DNA of 64,000 nucleotides from JABMQB01 sp963666575 (GTDB lineage: Bacteria; Bacteroidota; Bacteroidia; Bacteroidales; Prolixibacteraceae): contig CAXXYG010000025.1 of NCBI GenBank assembly GCA_963666575.2, positions 186,001 through 250,000 of the forward strand, written 5' to 3'. The translations under genes and the position numbers were made by a program. The notes under the pieces are model-generated. The model did no database searches and was not told the origin of the DNA. It worked only from the letters and a program-made list of their open reading frames with translations. Below are positions 8,470-18,492 of this stretch, one piece after another (the first letter of the stretch is position 1; every line of letters starts with the position of its first letter).

Positions 8470-9816
8470 CTGTTTTTTCCTTTTATCAAAATACAAATAT
8501 ACCGGAATCCCGGCAAGCATTGCCCCTATTGCTATTCCCGATTCCAGTGGTTTGTACATGAATGCTAAAACCAATATCACCAAACTTATCAGAATAAAAA
8601 ATACCTGTACATATGGATAGCCGGGTATTTTTATCAATTTAGCTCTATCTTTTTTTCTGATAATAAACAATCCGGCAACTGTCATAATTGGGAAAATACC
8701 AAGCGAGAATCCCATGTAAGTAATAATCTGCTCAAATGTCCCTGATAAAACATAAACTACGGCAATTAATCCTTGCAGATAAATAGCTTTTAACGGTACT
8801 TTATATGTAGGATGTACCTTTGCTAAGGCTTTAAAAAACAACACATCCTTTGCCATGGCATAATACACCCGCGGCCCAATAATAATAAAAGCACTTAACG
8901 ACGAAAACAGTGCTACTGCAATAAACAACGAAAAAAGTGTTTCGGCACCTTCTCCAAACATTTTACCCATTGCCAAACCGCCTACTGAAATTTCACCAGC
9001 CATTTCATTGGGCGGAATAGCATACACAAAAACCATATTAAGTAGAACATACAAAACCATAACAATACCAGTTCCTACAATCAACGATAACGGAAGGTTT
9101 TTTGCCGGATTTTTTATCTCTGAGCCAATATATGTTGAAGCATTCCAACCGCTGTATGCAAACATAATCCACATCAATGAAATACCAATTACCTGCCAAT
9201 CTGTTCCTGTTTTTATACTATTTCCCGAAAATATAAAATGAGAAAAACTACCTTGCCCCCAAAACACTGCAGCACCAATAATAATCAGAATGATACCAAT
9301 TTTAAAAAGTGTTAATAAATTCTGAACAAAAACTCCTTTTTTTAATCCATGGGCATGTAAAAATGTAAAAAGAATAATAACAACTGCTGAAATCAATTTA
9401 ATAATCAATCCTTGATTATTTGCGGGAATGAAGGATAAAAAATCCTGAATAACCGGGAATGCCCTTACCAGGTATTCGCTAAATCCAATTGCCGAAGCAG
9501 CTATAGGTGCCGAAAAACCAACAATAAATGATACCCAACCACTTAAGAATCCAAAAAAAGGATGAAATAATTTTGAGAGGAACAAATATTCACCGCCAGC
9601 TTCAGGCATGATTGTCCCTAATGTACCATACGACAATGCTCCACACAAAGCAATTATCCCGCCAACAAACCATAATACAACCATCAAAATTGGATCGTGC
9701 AAACCAGCTAATAACAAACCCGATGTAGTAAAAATTCCGGCTCCTATCATATTGGCAACTACAATATTTGTAGCTGAAAAAAAACCAATTTTTCGCGTCA
9801 ATAAGTTATGAGCCAT
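8458..9816 (-). CDS. APC-superfamily amino acid permease
   Basis: This 452-residue inner-membrane protein has about 12 hydrophobic helices. Helix 1 carries the amino acid/polyamine/organocation signature (ANMIGAGIFTTSG), and there is a conserved ..YSGWNASTYIGSEIKNP stretch typical of the LAT/YfnA branch. It probably imports or exchanges an amino acid; the substrate cannot be read from sequence. The gene starts 14 bp after the O-methyltransferase gene on the same strand and may be co-transcribed with it. Its 3' end overlaps the efflux adaptor gene on the other strand by 12 bp. Confidence 0.8.
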   Translation of the reverse strand: MAHNLLTRKIGFFSATNIVVANMIGAGIFTTSGLLLAGLHDPILMVVLWFVGGIIALCGALSYGTLGTIMPEAGGEYLFLSKLFHPFFGFLSGWVSFIVGFSAPIAASAIGFSEYLVRAFPVIQDFLSFIPANNQGLIIKLISAVVIILFTFLHAHGLKKGVFVQNLLTLFKIGIILIIIGAAVFWGQGSFSHFIFSGNSIKTGTDWQVIGISLMWIMFAYSGWNASTYIGSEIKNPAKNLPLSLIVGTGIVMVLYVLLNMVFVYAIPPNEMAGEISVGGLAMGKMFGEGAETLFSLFIAVALFSSLSAFIIIGPRVYYAMAKDVLFFKALAKVHPTYKVPLKAIYLQGLIAVVYVLSGTFEQIITYMGFSLGIFPIMTVAGLFIIRKKDRAKLIKIPGYPYVQVFFILISLVILVLAFMYKPLESGIAIGAMLAGIPVYLYFDKRKKQLVS

Positions 9817-9830
9817 TAAATCGAAGTTTA

Positions 9831-10469
9831 CTATTCTGACTTTTTATAACATATTGCCACTCCCCCGCCTTTATTATCAACTGTTGTAGAATAATTGGGG
9901 AGGTTTTTTAAAAATTCTAAATATTCCCCATTTTGCCTTTCCGAAACATTATGAGTTGTATAACAGCCATTAATAACCAAATTTGGATCAACAGCCAAAA
10001 AATAGTTTTTATACCAGTATTTATCAGCGTCGCTAAATACAAAATCGAACGGGCCTTTTAATTCAGGGACCAAATCATGTGCATCGGCCAGCCGGGCATC
10101 TACAAAATCTTCCAAGCCTGCTTCTTTGATATTTTTTAGTGCCTGTTTATACCTTGTTTTATCAATTTCAATTGTAATTAATTTACCTCCTGTTTTACTC
10201 AAAGCCCAGGCAATCCATATGGTTGAATGGCCAGTAGATGTACCAATTTCAAGGGCTCGTGTATATTTATTATTTAGCACAAGTTTATAAAGCAATTGCC
10301 CATCCTGATATGGTACATTCATATTAGCACCAATCCTTTTGTGCGTATCCAAAAATTGCCTGACTTTTTTATCAAGATCAGTTTGGCTAATTGATAATTT
10401 TGGGCAAACAAACAAAAGAAATAAAACCAGGGAAACACTTAAGAAAAAACCAGAATTATTTTTCTTCAT
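9831..10469 (-). CDS. Exported class I O-methyltransferase-like protein
   Basis: This 212-residue SAM-dependent methyltransferase belongs to the catechol/caffeoyl-CoA O-methyltransferase group. The SAM-binding motif I is ALEIGTSTGHSTIWIA, followed by an acidic motif (LITIEIDKTRY), then DARLADAHDL and FVFSDADKYWY in the metal and substrate region. The N-terminus (about residues 1-28, hydrophobic, ending LSISQ) looks like a signal peptide. That is odd for a SAM-dependent enzyme, because SAM is not expected in the periplasm, so the first 28 residues may instead be a membrane anchor. The substrate is unknown. The APC permease follows 14 bp downstream. Confidence 0.72.
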   Translation of the reverse strand: MKKNNSGFFLSVSLVLFLLFVCPKLSISQTDLDKKVRQFLDTHKRIGANMNVPYQDGQLLYKLVLNNKYTRALEIGTSTGHSTIWIAWALSKTGGKLITIEIDKTRYKQALKNIKEAGLEDFVDARLADAHDLVPELKGPFDFVFSDADKYWYKNYFLAVDPNLVINGCYTTHNVSERQNGEYLEFLKNLPNYSTTVDNKGGGVAICYKKSE

Positions 10470-10573
10470 AACAATAAAATTTAGACAATTTTCAGATTCT
10501 TTGATCTTATTAATGATGAATGGTTTAACCGCATTAACAAAAACTTATAACTTTCAAAACTGGCAATCTATTT

Positions 10574-11404
10574 TTACACCGATCCGCTTTTAATATGTAA
10601 ATCGCGTTGAGGAAATGGAATTGTAATTCTGTTTTCGATAAATTTGTGGTTTATAATTTTTCGGATGTCACTTTTTATTTTTTCAATTCTGAAAACATTT
10701 TCATCAAAAAACAAAACCTGAAAATCGAGTGATGAGTCGCCAAAATCAACAAATCGGGCTTCAATCGATTTTTTATCGGAAATTTCAGGATGCTCTAAAA
10801 CACTTTCCTCCAAAACCTTAACAACTAAATCAATATCGCTGCCATAAGCCACACCAACATTAATTTTAAACCGTGTTTTTTTTGACTGGTGGCTCCAATT
10901 AATAACCTTATTGGTGGTTATGAGCGAATTAGGGACAATAATAATTATATCGTCGCGGTTCACCACTTTTGATGTTCGTAATCCAATATTCAAAACAGTT
11001 ACTACATCATTTTCTATTTCAAGCACATCGCCAATCCTCGTCGAACCTTCAGTCAAAAGGATAATCCCAGAGATAATATCATTAAATGTTTGCTGTAAAC
11101 CCAATCCAATACCAACCAACAAAGCTGCCGACCCGGCTATTAAAACTGTTACTTTTACATGGACTGTTTCAAGCATTAAACCAAATGCGATTACCCATAA
11201 AGCATATTTTATAATCTGCAACAAAGCATAAGTATTTGCTGTTTCAGATTTTAGGAACCGTTTTTTCCTGTAAAGAGCTTTTTTTATTAACCATATTATA
11301 AATTTAGTTAGGACAAAAATTAATAATATGATTAATAGTGAATACACTTTTAGGGAGTATTCATCGAAGCTATAAATTTCAAATTCAAGAAAATCGTTAA
11401 ACAT
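10574..11404 (-). CDS. Small mechanosensitive ion channel, MscS family
   Basis: This 276-residue protein has hydrophobic helices at about 18-40, 63-82 and 86-110. The last is the Gly/Ala-rich pore-lining TM3 (LIAGSAALLVGIGLGLQQTF), followed by the MscS beta domain (GDVLEIENDVVTVLNIGLRT, IIIVPNSLITTNKVINWS) and the alpha/beta C-terminal domain. The length matches E. coli MscS (286). Its role is to release solutes when membrane tension rises on osmotic downshift. It is transcribed away from the His-rich protein gene across a 415-bp gap. Confidence 0.88.
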   Translation of the reverse strand: MFNDFLEFEIYSFDEYSLKVYSLLIILLIFVLTKFIIWLIKKALYRKKRFLKSETANTYALLQIIKYALWVIAFGLMLETVHVKVTVLIAGSAALLVGIGLGLQQTFNDIISGIILLTEGSTRIGDVLEIENDVVTVLNIGLRTSKVVNRDDIIIIVPNSLITTNKVINWSHQSKKTRFKINVGVAYGSDIDLVVKVLEESVLEHPEISDKKSIEARFVDFGDSSLDFQVLFFDENVFRIEKIKSDIRKIINHKFIENRITIPFPQRDLHIKSGSV

Positions 11405-11819
11405 AAAAAAGTTTCTTTTAACTGTTACTAAAACAATTTAATCAGTAATTGATTATTAAAATTAACAAATTGCCGGCATAATCAGCTTTTATACGCACAA
11501 AAACTGTGTTATAAAATGTTTATATATCAAACCAAAATATATAATAAGTTGAAAAAATGAAATAATGACGCAATTCTCAATTTTAAATCCCCTACCTCAA
11601 AATCCCGGGGTACTAAAGAGGACATTGGCCATTTGCAAGTGTTACATATACTTACAGAATAAGCCTTTTAGGAATTTGGGGTGAAACACAACAATAAATA
11701 AATTTCTCCACTTAACAGGATCGAACATCAATAAATGAACCAAATAAAAATCCTTAAATAAATCAATTAGTGTTATGAACCATTTTTTTTTATAGTTTTG
11801 TTACAATTAAAATAAAATT
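11405..11819. other. 415-bp divergent intergenic region
   Basis: An AT-rich gap between the 5' ends of the mscS-like gene (minus) and the His-rich protein gene (plus), so it must hold both promoters. The only clear element is TAGTTTTG at 11793-11800. No RNA gene or convincing small protein was found; one 39-codon frame was considered and rejected. Confidence 0.6.
11793..11800 (+). promoter_or_regulatory. -7 type promoter box before the His-rich protein gene
   Basis: TAGTTTTG matches TAnnTTTG and ends 19 bp before the TTG start at 11820, predicting a very short leader. No TTTG is seen at the -33 position. It supports initiation at or near the TTG. Confidence 0.4.
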
Positions 11820-12263
11820 TTGAAAAGGACTTTAAGCATAGTATTTATTCTAACAGCCAATCTGATATTATTGGCTCATGCTATTGTTCCCCACCACCAT
11901 CATCATAACAAATTATTTTTTGATTATTCTGAGAATATTCAAATAAATGAATCACATGGCCATGAGCACGACCATGATTGTGAGCATAATCATTCTACTT
12001 GTAATACACAAAATTGTGATTATGGATGTTCCTTACGCGAAATGGTTGCTATTACTCCGGTAGCCTCTGACCAGATTATTATTTCACCCCGTGTAAAAGA
12101 TATTTTTTTTGAAAATCAAACTCCAAGTACATTAATTTGTGCTGAAATAATTCACCCCACAGTAATACAAAACAAACTCTTTAGGTTAAAACCACCTATA
12201 GAATCAAATTATTCTATTTTTGTTTCCCGTACATTTGGATTACGTGCTCCTCCACGTGCATAA
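11820..12263 (+). CDS. Small His-rich exported protein beside a metal-efflux operon
   Basis: A 147-residue protein with an N-terminal signal or anchor (about 1-22, IVFILTANLILLAHA), then PHHHHH, then a His/Asp/Glu/Cys-rich segment (HGHEHDHDCEHNHSTC, then CDYGC). The cluster of His and paired Cys suggests binding of Zn, Cu, Co or Ni in the periplasm. It resembles a Bacteroidota family of unknown function seen beside RND metal pumps (possibly DUF6769; the name is from memory). The start is TTG; there is no ATG before the signal peptide, and the -7 box at 11793-11800 fits this start. It sits just ahead of the heavy-metal RND genes and may be co-regulated. The biochemical role is inferred from composition and context. 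Confidence 0.65.
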   Translation: MKRTLSIVFILTANLILLAHAIVPHHHHHNKLFFDYSENIQINESHGHEHDHDCEHNHSTCNTQNCDYGCSLREMVAITPVASDQIIISPRVKDIFFENQTPSTLICAEIIHPTVIQNKLFRLKPPIESNYSIFVSRTFGLRAPPRA

Positions 12264-12440
12264 AATCCATTTCTGATAAAAAGTTAATTGTAAAATGTAG
12301 AACTTGTTTTTTTCATAAAACACAGTAATACGTACCTACCAACGTCATCAGAAATTATCTTTTTACTTAAAATACCGAGATTGAAGATCTACAAAAATAT
12401 TAGATTTTTCTTCTTTTTGGGCAACTTTAAAATACACACA

Positions 12441-14129
12441 ATGAAACAAATAATAGTTATAATAATAGTGGCATTGATCACTTCGGCTTGTCAAAATAAA
12501 AAAGCTGAACCAATTGATGCACACACCCATGAAATTAGCGAAGGACACAACCATGATTCAGACGGCCGGGATGAGCATAGCCATGAAGAAAATACTGACC
12601 ATGGTACTGAGAGCCATGCCCATAACGATGGAACTGTACATGAAGGCGAAAGCCATGAAGAACTTATTGAAGTAGAAACAGGTCATAATGAAGAAATTGA
12701 TGAAGGCCATTCACACGAAAATGTTTCACTTCAATTAACATCATATAATACCGGCTTTGAGGTTTTTGCTGAAGCTACTCCTTTTTTAGTTGGAAAACCT
12801 TCATCAATTTTGGCTCATATTACTCACCTTGAAAACTTTAAACCTTTGGAAAAAGGAAGTGTAAAAGCAAGTTTGGTAATCAATGGAAAAGGAAGTAGCC
12901 AGATTTTGGAGAGACCTACACGAAAAGGCATTTATCCTTTTGAACTGACTCCTACTACTGCTGGTAGAGGTAAACTAGTTTTTGAAATCAAGTCGGAGAA
13001 AGGAATAAGCCAAATATTTGTAGAAAACATTCAGGTTTACACTGATGAACACGATGCCTTACATGAAGCTGAAGAAAAAATAATTGAAAATCCCAACGGG
13101 GTTGTATTTACAAAAGAACAATCGTGGAAAATAAATTTTGCAACAGCTACTGTTCAAGTAGAATCCTTTGGCCAAACTATACGCACAAGCGCAAAGGTTC
13201 AATCAGCACCTGGCGATAATAAAATTGTTTCGGCACGCTCCGATGGTTTTATCGCTTTTACAAAAACCAATATTACTGAAGGCCTTGAAGTTTCAGCCGG
13301 GCAACTACTGTTTGCAGTTTCGGGCGAAGGGCTTGCCGAAAATAACCTATCGGTTCAATTTATTGAAGCCAAAAACAATTACACAAAAACTAAAGCCGAT
13401 TTTGAAAGAGCAAGCGAATTGGCCAAAGATAAAATTGTATCGCAAAAAGACTTACTGGCAGCACAAAATGATTTTAACAATGCAAAGGCTGTATTTGAAA
13501 ACCTGCAAAAAAACTTTCTTCCAAAAGGGCAAAATATCAAAAGTCCATTTTCCGGATTTATCAAACAACTATTTGTAACCGATGGACAATTTGTTCAGGC
13601 CGGAGAACCACTTTTACTTGTTTCGCAAAACAAATCATTGTTGCTTAAAGCCGATGTTCAACAAAAATATGCTCCGATTTTACCAAAAATATATTCTGCA
13701 ATTATTACAATTCCCGGATCGAATCAGAAATATACCCTTGAAGAATTAAATGGTTCAATCCAATCAATTGGGCAGCATGTTAATTCCGATAATTATTTAG
13801 TTCCGGTTACTTTAAAAATTAACAACACCAAAAATTTTATTTCTGGAAGTATTATTGATTTGGTTATCAAAACAAAAACCAATTTACAAGCTCTAACTGT
13901 TCCCAATAGTGCTCTTGTTGAAGAACTTGGAAATTATTTTGTTTACAATCAATTAACACCTGAACTATTCGAAAAAACAGAAGTAATAATTGGAAATACA
14001 AATGAGCTTCGAACTGAAATAATCAGTGGATTATCAGAAAAAACCAGAGTTGTTACCGAGGGAGCTGTTTTGGTTAAATTATCTCAGGCATCGGGAGCAT
14101 TAGACCCACATGCAGGTCATGTCCATTAA
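12441..14129 (+). CDS. Heavy-metal RND efflux adaptor lipoprotein with His-rich N-terminus (CzcB/CusB type)
   Basis: This 562-residue adaptor starts at the ATG at 12441. The frame is open upstream to a TTG at 12381, but a lipoprotein signal begins exactly at 12441 (MKQIIVIIIVALITSAC, Cys17). After the lipobox comes a ~70-residue stretch packed with His, Asp and Glu (DAHTHEISEGHNHD and similar), then a beta-rich domain (about 75-200), and then the usual adaptor parts: barrel sandwich, helical hairpin (AKNNYTKTKADFERASELAK) and beta-barrel domains, ending DPHAGHVH. The His-rich region probably binds metal ions in the periplasm and passes them to the pump, as described for CusB/CzcB-type adaptors. 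It is the first gene of an operon with the pump (69-bp gap) and the TolC-type channel. Confidence 0.85.
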   Translation: MKQIIVIIIVALITSACQNKKAEPIDAHTHEISEGHNHDSDGRDEHSHEENTDHGTESHAHNDGTVHEGESHEELIEVETGHNEEIDEGHSHENVSLQLTSYNTGFEVFAEATPFLVGKPSSILAHITHLENFKPLEKGSVKASLVINGKGSSQILERPTRKGIYPFELTPTTAGRGKLVFEIKSEKGISQIFVENIQVYTDEHDALHEAEEKIIENPNGVVFTKEQSWKINFATATVQVESFGQTIRTSAKVQSAPGDNKIVSARSDGFIAFTKTNITEGLEVSAGQLLFAVSGEGLAENNLSVQFIEAKNNYTKTKADFERASELAKDKIVSQKDLLAAQNDFNNAKAVFENLQKNFLPKGQNIKSPFSGFIKQLFVTDGQFVQAGEPLLLVSQNKSLLLKADVQQKYAPILPKIYSAIITIPGSNQKYTLEELNGSIQSIGQHVNSDNYLVPVTLKINNTKNFISGSIIDLVIKTKTNLQALTVPNSALVEELGNYFVYNQLTPELFEKTEVIIGNTNELRTEIISGLSEKTRVVTEGAVLVKLSQASGALDPHAGHVH

Positions 14130-14198
14130 AAAAGGTGATGTAGCAAAAAACGGTTTTTAAAGATTTCGACACTAATTGTCGATAAAAAACAGAACAAC

Positions 14199-17100
14199 AT
14201 GTTAAATCAAATTATAAAATTTTCACTAAACAACAAGCTTTTTGTATTGATGGCGGCTGTAATAATAATGGCCTCAGGGACGTACATTGCACGAATAATG
14301 GATGTTGATGTATTCCCCGACCTTACAGCACCAACTGTGGTTGTAATGACCGACTCGCATGGTATGGCTGCAGAAGAAGTCGAACGGCTGGTAACATTCC
14401 CAATTGAAACAGCTGTAAATGGAGCTACAAATGTAAGGCGCGTGCGATCATCATCAGCGCAGGGATTTTCATTTGTTTGGGTTGAATTTGACTGGGGAAC
14501 AGATATTTTTAAAGCCCGGCAAATTGTCAGCGAAAAATTAGTTTCACTGGCAACAACTATTCCTGTTGGCCTTGAACCTATATTGGCACCTCAATCAAGC
14601 ATCATGGGCGAAATCCTGTTTATAGGCCTACAAGCCGACAGCACATCGATGATGGATTTACGCACACTTGCCGAATGGAATTTAAAACCTGTAATTCTGG
14701 CTACCGGAGGTGTATCACAAGTAACAATCATTGGTGGCGATTATAAACAATTCCAGGTTTTAGCCGATCCCAATTTATTAAAAGAATACAGCGTTTCGTT
14801 GAACGAATTATCAGAAATATGCAAGGGTATCAGCCATAACACTACAGGAGGGATTTTACGCCAATACGGTAATGAATATGTAGTCCGTGGAATTGGGCGG
14901 ACACACGACGTAGATGTTCTGGCTAATTCATTTATTAAAGCCAAAAATGGCAAGCCAATCCGTATTCGCGATGTAGCCGAAGTAAAAATTGGCAGTGCAG
15001 TAAAAATGGGTTATGCCTCACGCAATGCCAAACCTGCTGTTATTCTATCAGTTTCGAAACAGCCCAATATTAATACGCTAAATGTTACTGAAAATATTGA
15101 AAAAAATCTGGCTGAATTGAAAAAAACCTTGCCTCCCGATGTCCGCATGGACACGAAAATTTTCCGGCAAGCCGATTTTATTGAAACATCGGTATTTAAT
15201 GTACAAAAGGCGTTAATGGAAGGTGCGCTTTTTGTGGTTATTATTTTGTTTTTATTTTTAGCCAGTTTCCGTACCACCATCATTTCAGTAATTGCCATTC
15301 CAATTTCATTACTGGGAGCAATAATTGTACTTTATTTTTTAGGATTAAACATCAATACGATGACCCTTGGTGGTTTAACCATAGCCATAGGCTCACTTGT
15401 TGACGATGCAATAATTGACGTGGAGAATGTATACCGGCGTTTACGCGAAAATGCCTTAAAACCTTCGAAACAAAGGCAATCGGCTTTTCAAATTGTTTAC
15501 GAAGCCTCAAAAGAAATAAGAGCTTCAATTCTAAATGCAACATTTATAATAATTGTCGCTTTTATTCCACTATTTTTTCTTTCAGGAATGGAAGGGCGGA
15601 TGCTTAAACCACTTGGAATAGCATATGTTGTATCGTTGTTTGTATCGTTGATTGTTGCCATGACCGTGACCCCACTGTTATGCAAAATGCTTTTAGCAAA
15701 TGAAACATACCTCTCTAAAAAAGTTAAAGGCCAATGGTTGGCAGGAAAACTCTCAAAATACTATAAACAGTCGTTGTTATGGGCATTAAATCACAAACGG
15801 ATGGTTGTTTCATCATCGCTTTTATTGTTTATAGTTTCGGTGATGGTGTTTTTTACGCTTGGCCGAAGTTTTTTACCTGAATTTAACGAAGGTTCGCTCA
15901 CCATTTCAGCCATCAGCAAACCGGGCATTTCATTGCACGAAAGCAACAGCCTTGGTAACCTCATTGAAACAGAGCTTATGTCGGTACACGAGATTAATTC
16001 AACAGCCAGGCGTACAGGGCGAGGTGAATTGGATGAGCACTCGCAAACAAGTAATAGTGCTGAGATTGATGTCAACTTCACACTACATGAACGATCGCAT
16101 GAACTATTCCTTGCAGATGTCCGTAAAAAACTGGCTGGCGTTCCAGGCATTGCTTTTACTGTTGGGCAGCCTTTGGGCCACCGCATCGACCATATTCTTT
16201 CTGGCACACGCGCCAATATTGCCATTAAATTATTTGGGAATGATTTAAATCAACTATTCCTTCTTGGAAATAAAATTCAAAATGCCATTTCAGACATACC
16301 CGGTTTAGTTGACATAAATGTGGAACAACAAACTGAAATTCCCCAGATTCAAATCCGTGCCAACCGTGAAATGCTGGCAGCTTATGGCATAACCATGGAA
16401 CAATTTAACACCTTTATCGAAATGGCTTTTGCTGGTGAAAAATTGGGCGATATTTATGAAGGGCAAAAAAGCTTTGACCTAATTATCAGGTTAAACAAAA
16501 ACTATACTGAATCAATTGAAGGTATCAAATCGGCATTAATCGATACCCACGATGGGCAAGTCCCTTTAGAACAAGTAGCTGAAGTTCTTTCGGTTGCTGG
16601 CCCCAGCTCTATAAGCCGTGAAAATGTACAACGTAAAATGGTAGTTTCAGCCAATGTTGCTGGCAGCGATTTACGTTCAGTGGTTGAATCCATCAAAGAA
16701 AATATCGACCAGAAAATACTTCTCCCTGAAGGATACAGGGTAGAATATGGCGGACAATTCGAAAGCGAAGCCAACGCTTCACAAACACTGATGCTAACAT
16801 CCATTTTGGCGCTATTTATAATATTCCTCCTACTCTATCAGGAATTTAAAAACATAAAATTAGCGGCCATTGTTTTAATTAATCTGCCGCTGGCACTCAT
16901 TGGTGGCGTATTTGCCGTGTACATAACCTCCGGAATTATCAGTATTCCGGCAATAATAGGTTTTATTACTCTTTTTGGAATTGCTACCCGAAATGGTATT
17001 TTACTGATTTCGCATTATCAAAATTTAAAAAAACAAGGTGTTTCATTGTTTGAAACAATTACCATTGGCAGCACCGACCGGTTAAATCCTATTTTAATGA

Positions 17101-17285
17101 CTGCCCTTACAGCTGCCTTGGCACTCATTCCACTTGCAATGAATGGGCAAGCCAGTGGCAACGAAATTCAAAGCCCCATGGCAAAAGTAATTCTGGGGGG
17201 ATTGCTTACATCTACTTTGCTAAATATTTATGTTGTACCAATTGTTTACAGCTTATTTGAAAAACGAGAAAATAAAAAATCATGA
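14199..17285 (+). CDS. Heavy-metal efflux RND transporter, CzcA/CusA family
   Basis: This 1028-residue inner-membrane proton-driven pump has the RND plan: TM1 near residue 15, a large periplasmic porter domain, TM2-6 (about 335-510), a second porter domain, and TM8-12 (about 865-1020). The TM4 proton-relay segment reads IAIGSLVDDAIIDVENVYRR, the acidic signature of the heavy-metal (HME) branch. The sequence DVDVFPDLTAPTVVVMTDS near the N-terminus is also typical of that branch. It should expel divalent or monovalent metal ions together with the adaptor before it and the channel after it. The metal cannot be fixed from sequence alone. Its stop codon overlaps the next ATG by 4 bp. Confidence 0.9.
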   Translation: MLNQIIKFSLNNKLFVLMAAVIIMASGTYIARIMDVDVFPDLTAPTVVVMTDSHGMAAEEVERLVTFPIETAVNGATNVRRVRSSSAQGFSFVWVEFDWGTDIFKARQIVSEKLVSLATTIPVGLEPILAPQSSIMGEILFIGLQADSTSMMDLRTLAEWNLKPVILATGGVSQVTIIGGDYKQFQVLADPNLLKEYSVSLNELSEICKGISHNTTGGILRQYGNEYVVRGIGRTHDVDVLANSFIKAKNGKPIRIRDVAEVKIGSAVKMGYASRNAKPAVILSVSKQPNINTLNVTENIEKNLAELKKTLPPDVRMDTKIFRQADFIETSVFNVQKALMEGALFVVIILFLFLASFRTTIISVIAIPISLLGAIIVLYFLGLNINTMTLGGLTIAIGSLVDDAIIDVENVYRRLRENALKPSKQRQSAFQIVYEASKEIRASILNATFIIIVAFIPLFFLSGMEGRMLKPLGIAYVVSLFVSLIVAMTVTPLLCKMLLANETYLSKKVKGQWLAGKLSKYYKQSLLWALNHKRMVVSSSLLLFIVSVMVFFTLGRSFLPEFNEGSLTISAISKPGISLHESNSLGNLIETELMSVHEINSTARRTGRGELDEHSQTSNSAEIDVNFTLHERSHELFLADVRKKLAGVPGIAFTVGQPLGHRIDHILSGTRANIAIKLFGNDLNQLFLLGNKIQNAISDIPGLVDINVEQQTEIPQIQIRANREMLAAYGITMEQFNTFIEMAFAGEKLGDIYEGQKSFDLIIRLNKNYTESIEGIKSALIDTHDGQVPLEQVAEVLSVAGPSSISRENVQRKMVVSANVAGSDLRSVVESIKENIDQKILLPEGYRVEYGGQFESEANASQTLMLTSILALFIIFLLLYQEFKNIKLAAIVLINLPLALIGGVFAVYITSGIISIPAIIGFITLFGIATRNGILLISHYQNLKKQGVSLFETITIGSTDRLNPILMTALTAALALIPLAMNGQASGNEIQSPMAKVILGGLLTSTLLNIYVVPIVYSLFEKRENKKS

Positions 17286-18460
17286 AATATATATTAACAG
17301 CCATTAGTGCCCTTTTATTAGCAGCGACTTCACTTTCGGCACAAACAATTTTTGAAACTGTTTTATCTGAAATTGAAACCAATAACACAACACTTCAGGC
17401 GTATAAACAACAAACAGAGGCAGTTAAACTTGACAATAAAACAGGCTTGTTCCTGAGTAACCCGGAAGTAGGTTTTAACTATCTCTGGGGGAAACCAGGA
17501 GCAATTGGTAAACGCCACGACTTTAGCATTTCACAATCCTTCGATTTCCCAACAGCTTATGGATTTAAAAACCAAATTGCAGGTTTAAAAAACCTAAATG
17601 CCGATATACACTATAAAATTCAACGTCAAAATATTCTATTGGAAGCAAAATTAATTTGTATTGACCTGATCCATTTAAATGCTAAACGAGTGGAGCTGAC
17701 AAAACGACTTTCCAATGCTGAAAACCTGGCTATTGCGCATACAAAAATGTTTGATAATGGCGAAACCTCTATTCTTGAACTAAATAAAGTATTGCTGCAT
17801 TTAACAACTATCAAAAATGAAATAGTATTTTTTGATACAGAACGGAGTTCACTTTTATCGGAACTTGAAAGATTAAATGGCGGACAAACATTGGCAATTA
17901 CTGAAAATACATTCCCTGTATTTCTCCTTCCAGAAAGTTTTGAAGAATGGTTTTTGCAGGTAAAAAACAGCAATCCTTTATTACAATATGCCCAGCAACA
18001 AATCAGCATTAATCAGAAGCAGGAAAAACTCAACCATGCCCTAAGTTTGCCAAAATTTTCAGCTGGTTATATGAGTGAAAAGGTTGTGGGTGAAAAATTC
18101 AGTGGAATTAGTCTAGGAATATCTATCCCGTTGAGTGAAAATAAAAACACAGTAAAAGCCGCAAAAGCCCAAACAACAGCAAGCAAGGCAATAGCTGTAG
18201 ATGCTCAAAAACAAATCTACAACCAACAGAAATCGTACTTCATAAAAACTACCGGATTACAGAAAATTTTGAATAACTACCGTCAGTCGTTAATAAACCT
18301 CGACAACCGAAAAGAACTTAAAATAGCACTTGACAAAGGGGTTTTACCTCTGATAAATTACCTGATTGAAATCCAATTTTATTACGAAACCATTGATAAA
18401 ATGCTGGAAACAGAAGTTGACCTTCAAAAAAATTTAGCATGGTTAAAACAATGGGAATAG
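17282..18460 (+). CDS. TolC-family outer-membrane channel of the metal-efflux system (CzcC/CusC type)
   Basis: This 392-residue protein has a signal peptide (about 1-21, ending LSAQ) and outer-membrane-factor helices. The stretch LFLSNPEVGFNYLWGKPG near residue 60 and a second beta segment (SAGYMSEKVVGEKFSGISLG) near 260 mark the membrane strands. It overlaps the pump gene by 4 bp (ATGA), so translation is coupled and the three subunits of one tripartite pump are made together. It is somewhat shorter than E. coli CusC (about 460). Confidence 0.82.
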   Translation: MKYILTAISALLLAATSLSAQTIFETVLSEIETNNTTLQAYKQQTEAVKLDNKTGLFLSNPEVGFNYLWGKPGAIGKRHDFSISQSFDFPTAYGFKNQIAGLKNLNADIHYKIQRQNILLEAKLICIDLIHLNAKRVELTKRLSNAENLAIAHTKMFDNGETSILELNKVLLHLTTIKNEIVFFDTERSSLLSELERLNGGQTLAITENTFPVFLLPESFEEWFLQVKNSNPLLQYAQQQISINQKQEKLNHALSLPKFSAGYMSEKVVGEKFSGISLGISIPLSENKNTVKAAKAQTTASKAIAVDAQKQIYNQQKSYFIKTTGLQKILNNYRQSLINLDNRKELKIALDKGVLPLINYLIEIQFYYETIDKMLETEVDLQKNLAWLKQWE

Positions 18461-18492
18461 AATAAAAACAACATATGTGTTTATTGCAGAAA

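Noticed and set aside
11565..11684. A 39-codon plus-strand frame in the mscS divergent gap
   Set aside because: No ribosome-binding site, promoter or recognisable protein pattern; the composition is not coding-like for this genome.
12269..12355. 9-bp inverted repeat ATTTCTGAT / ATCAGAAAT between the His-rich and adaptor genes
   Set aside because: Arms are 69 nt apart with AT-rich filler; not convincing as a terminator or operator.
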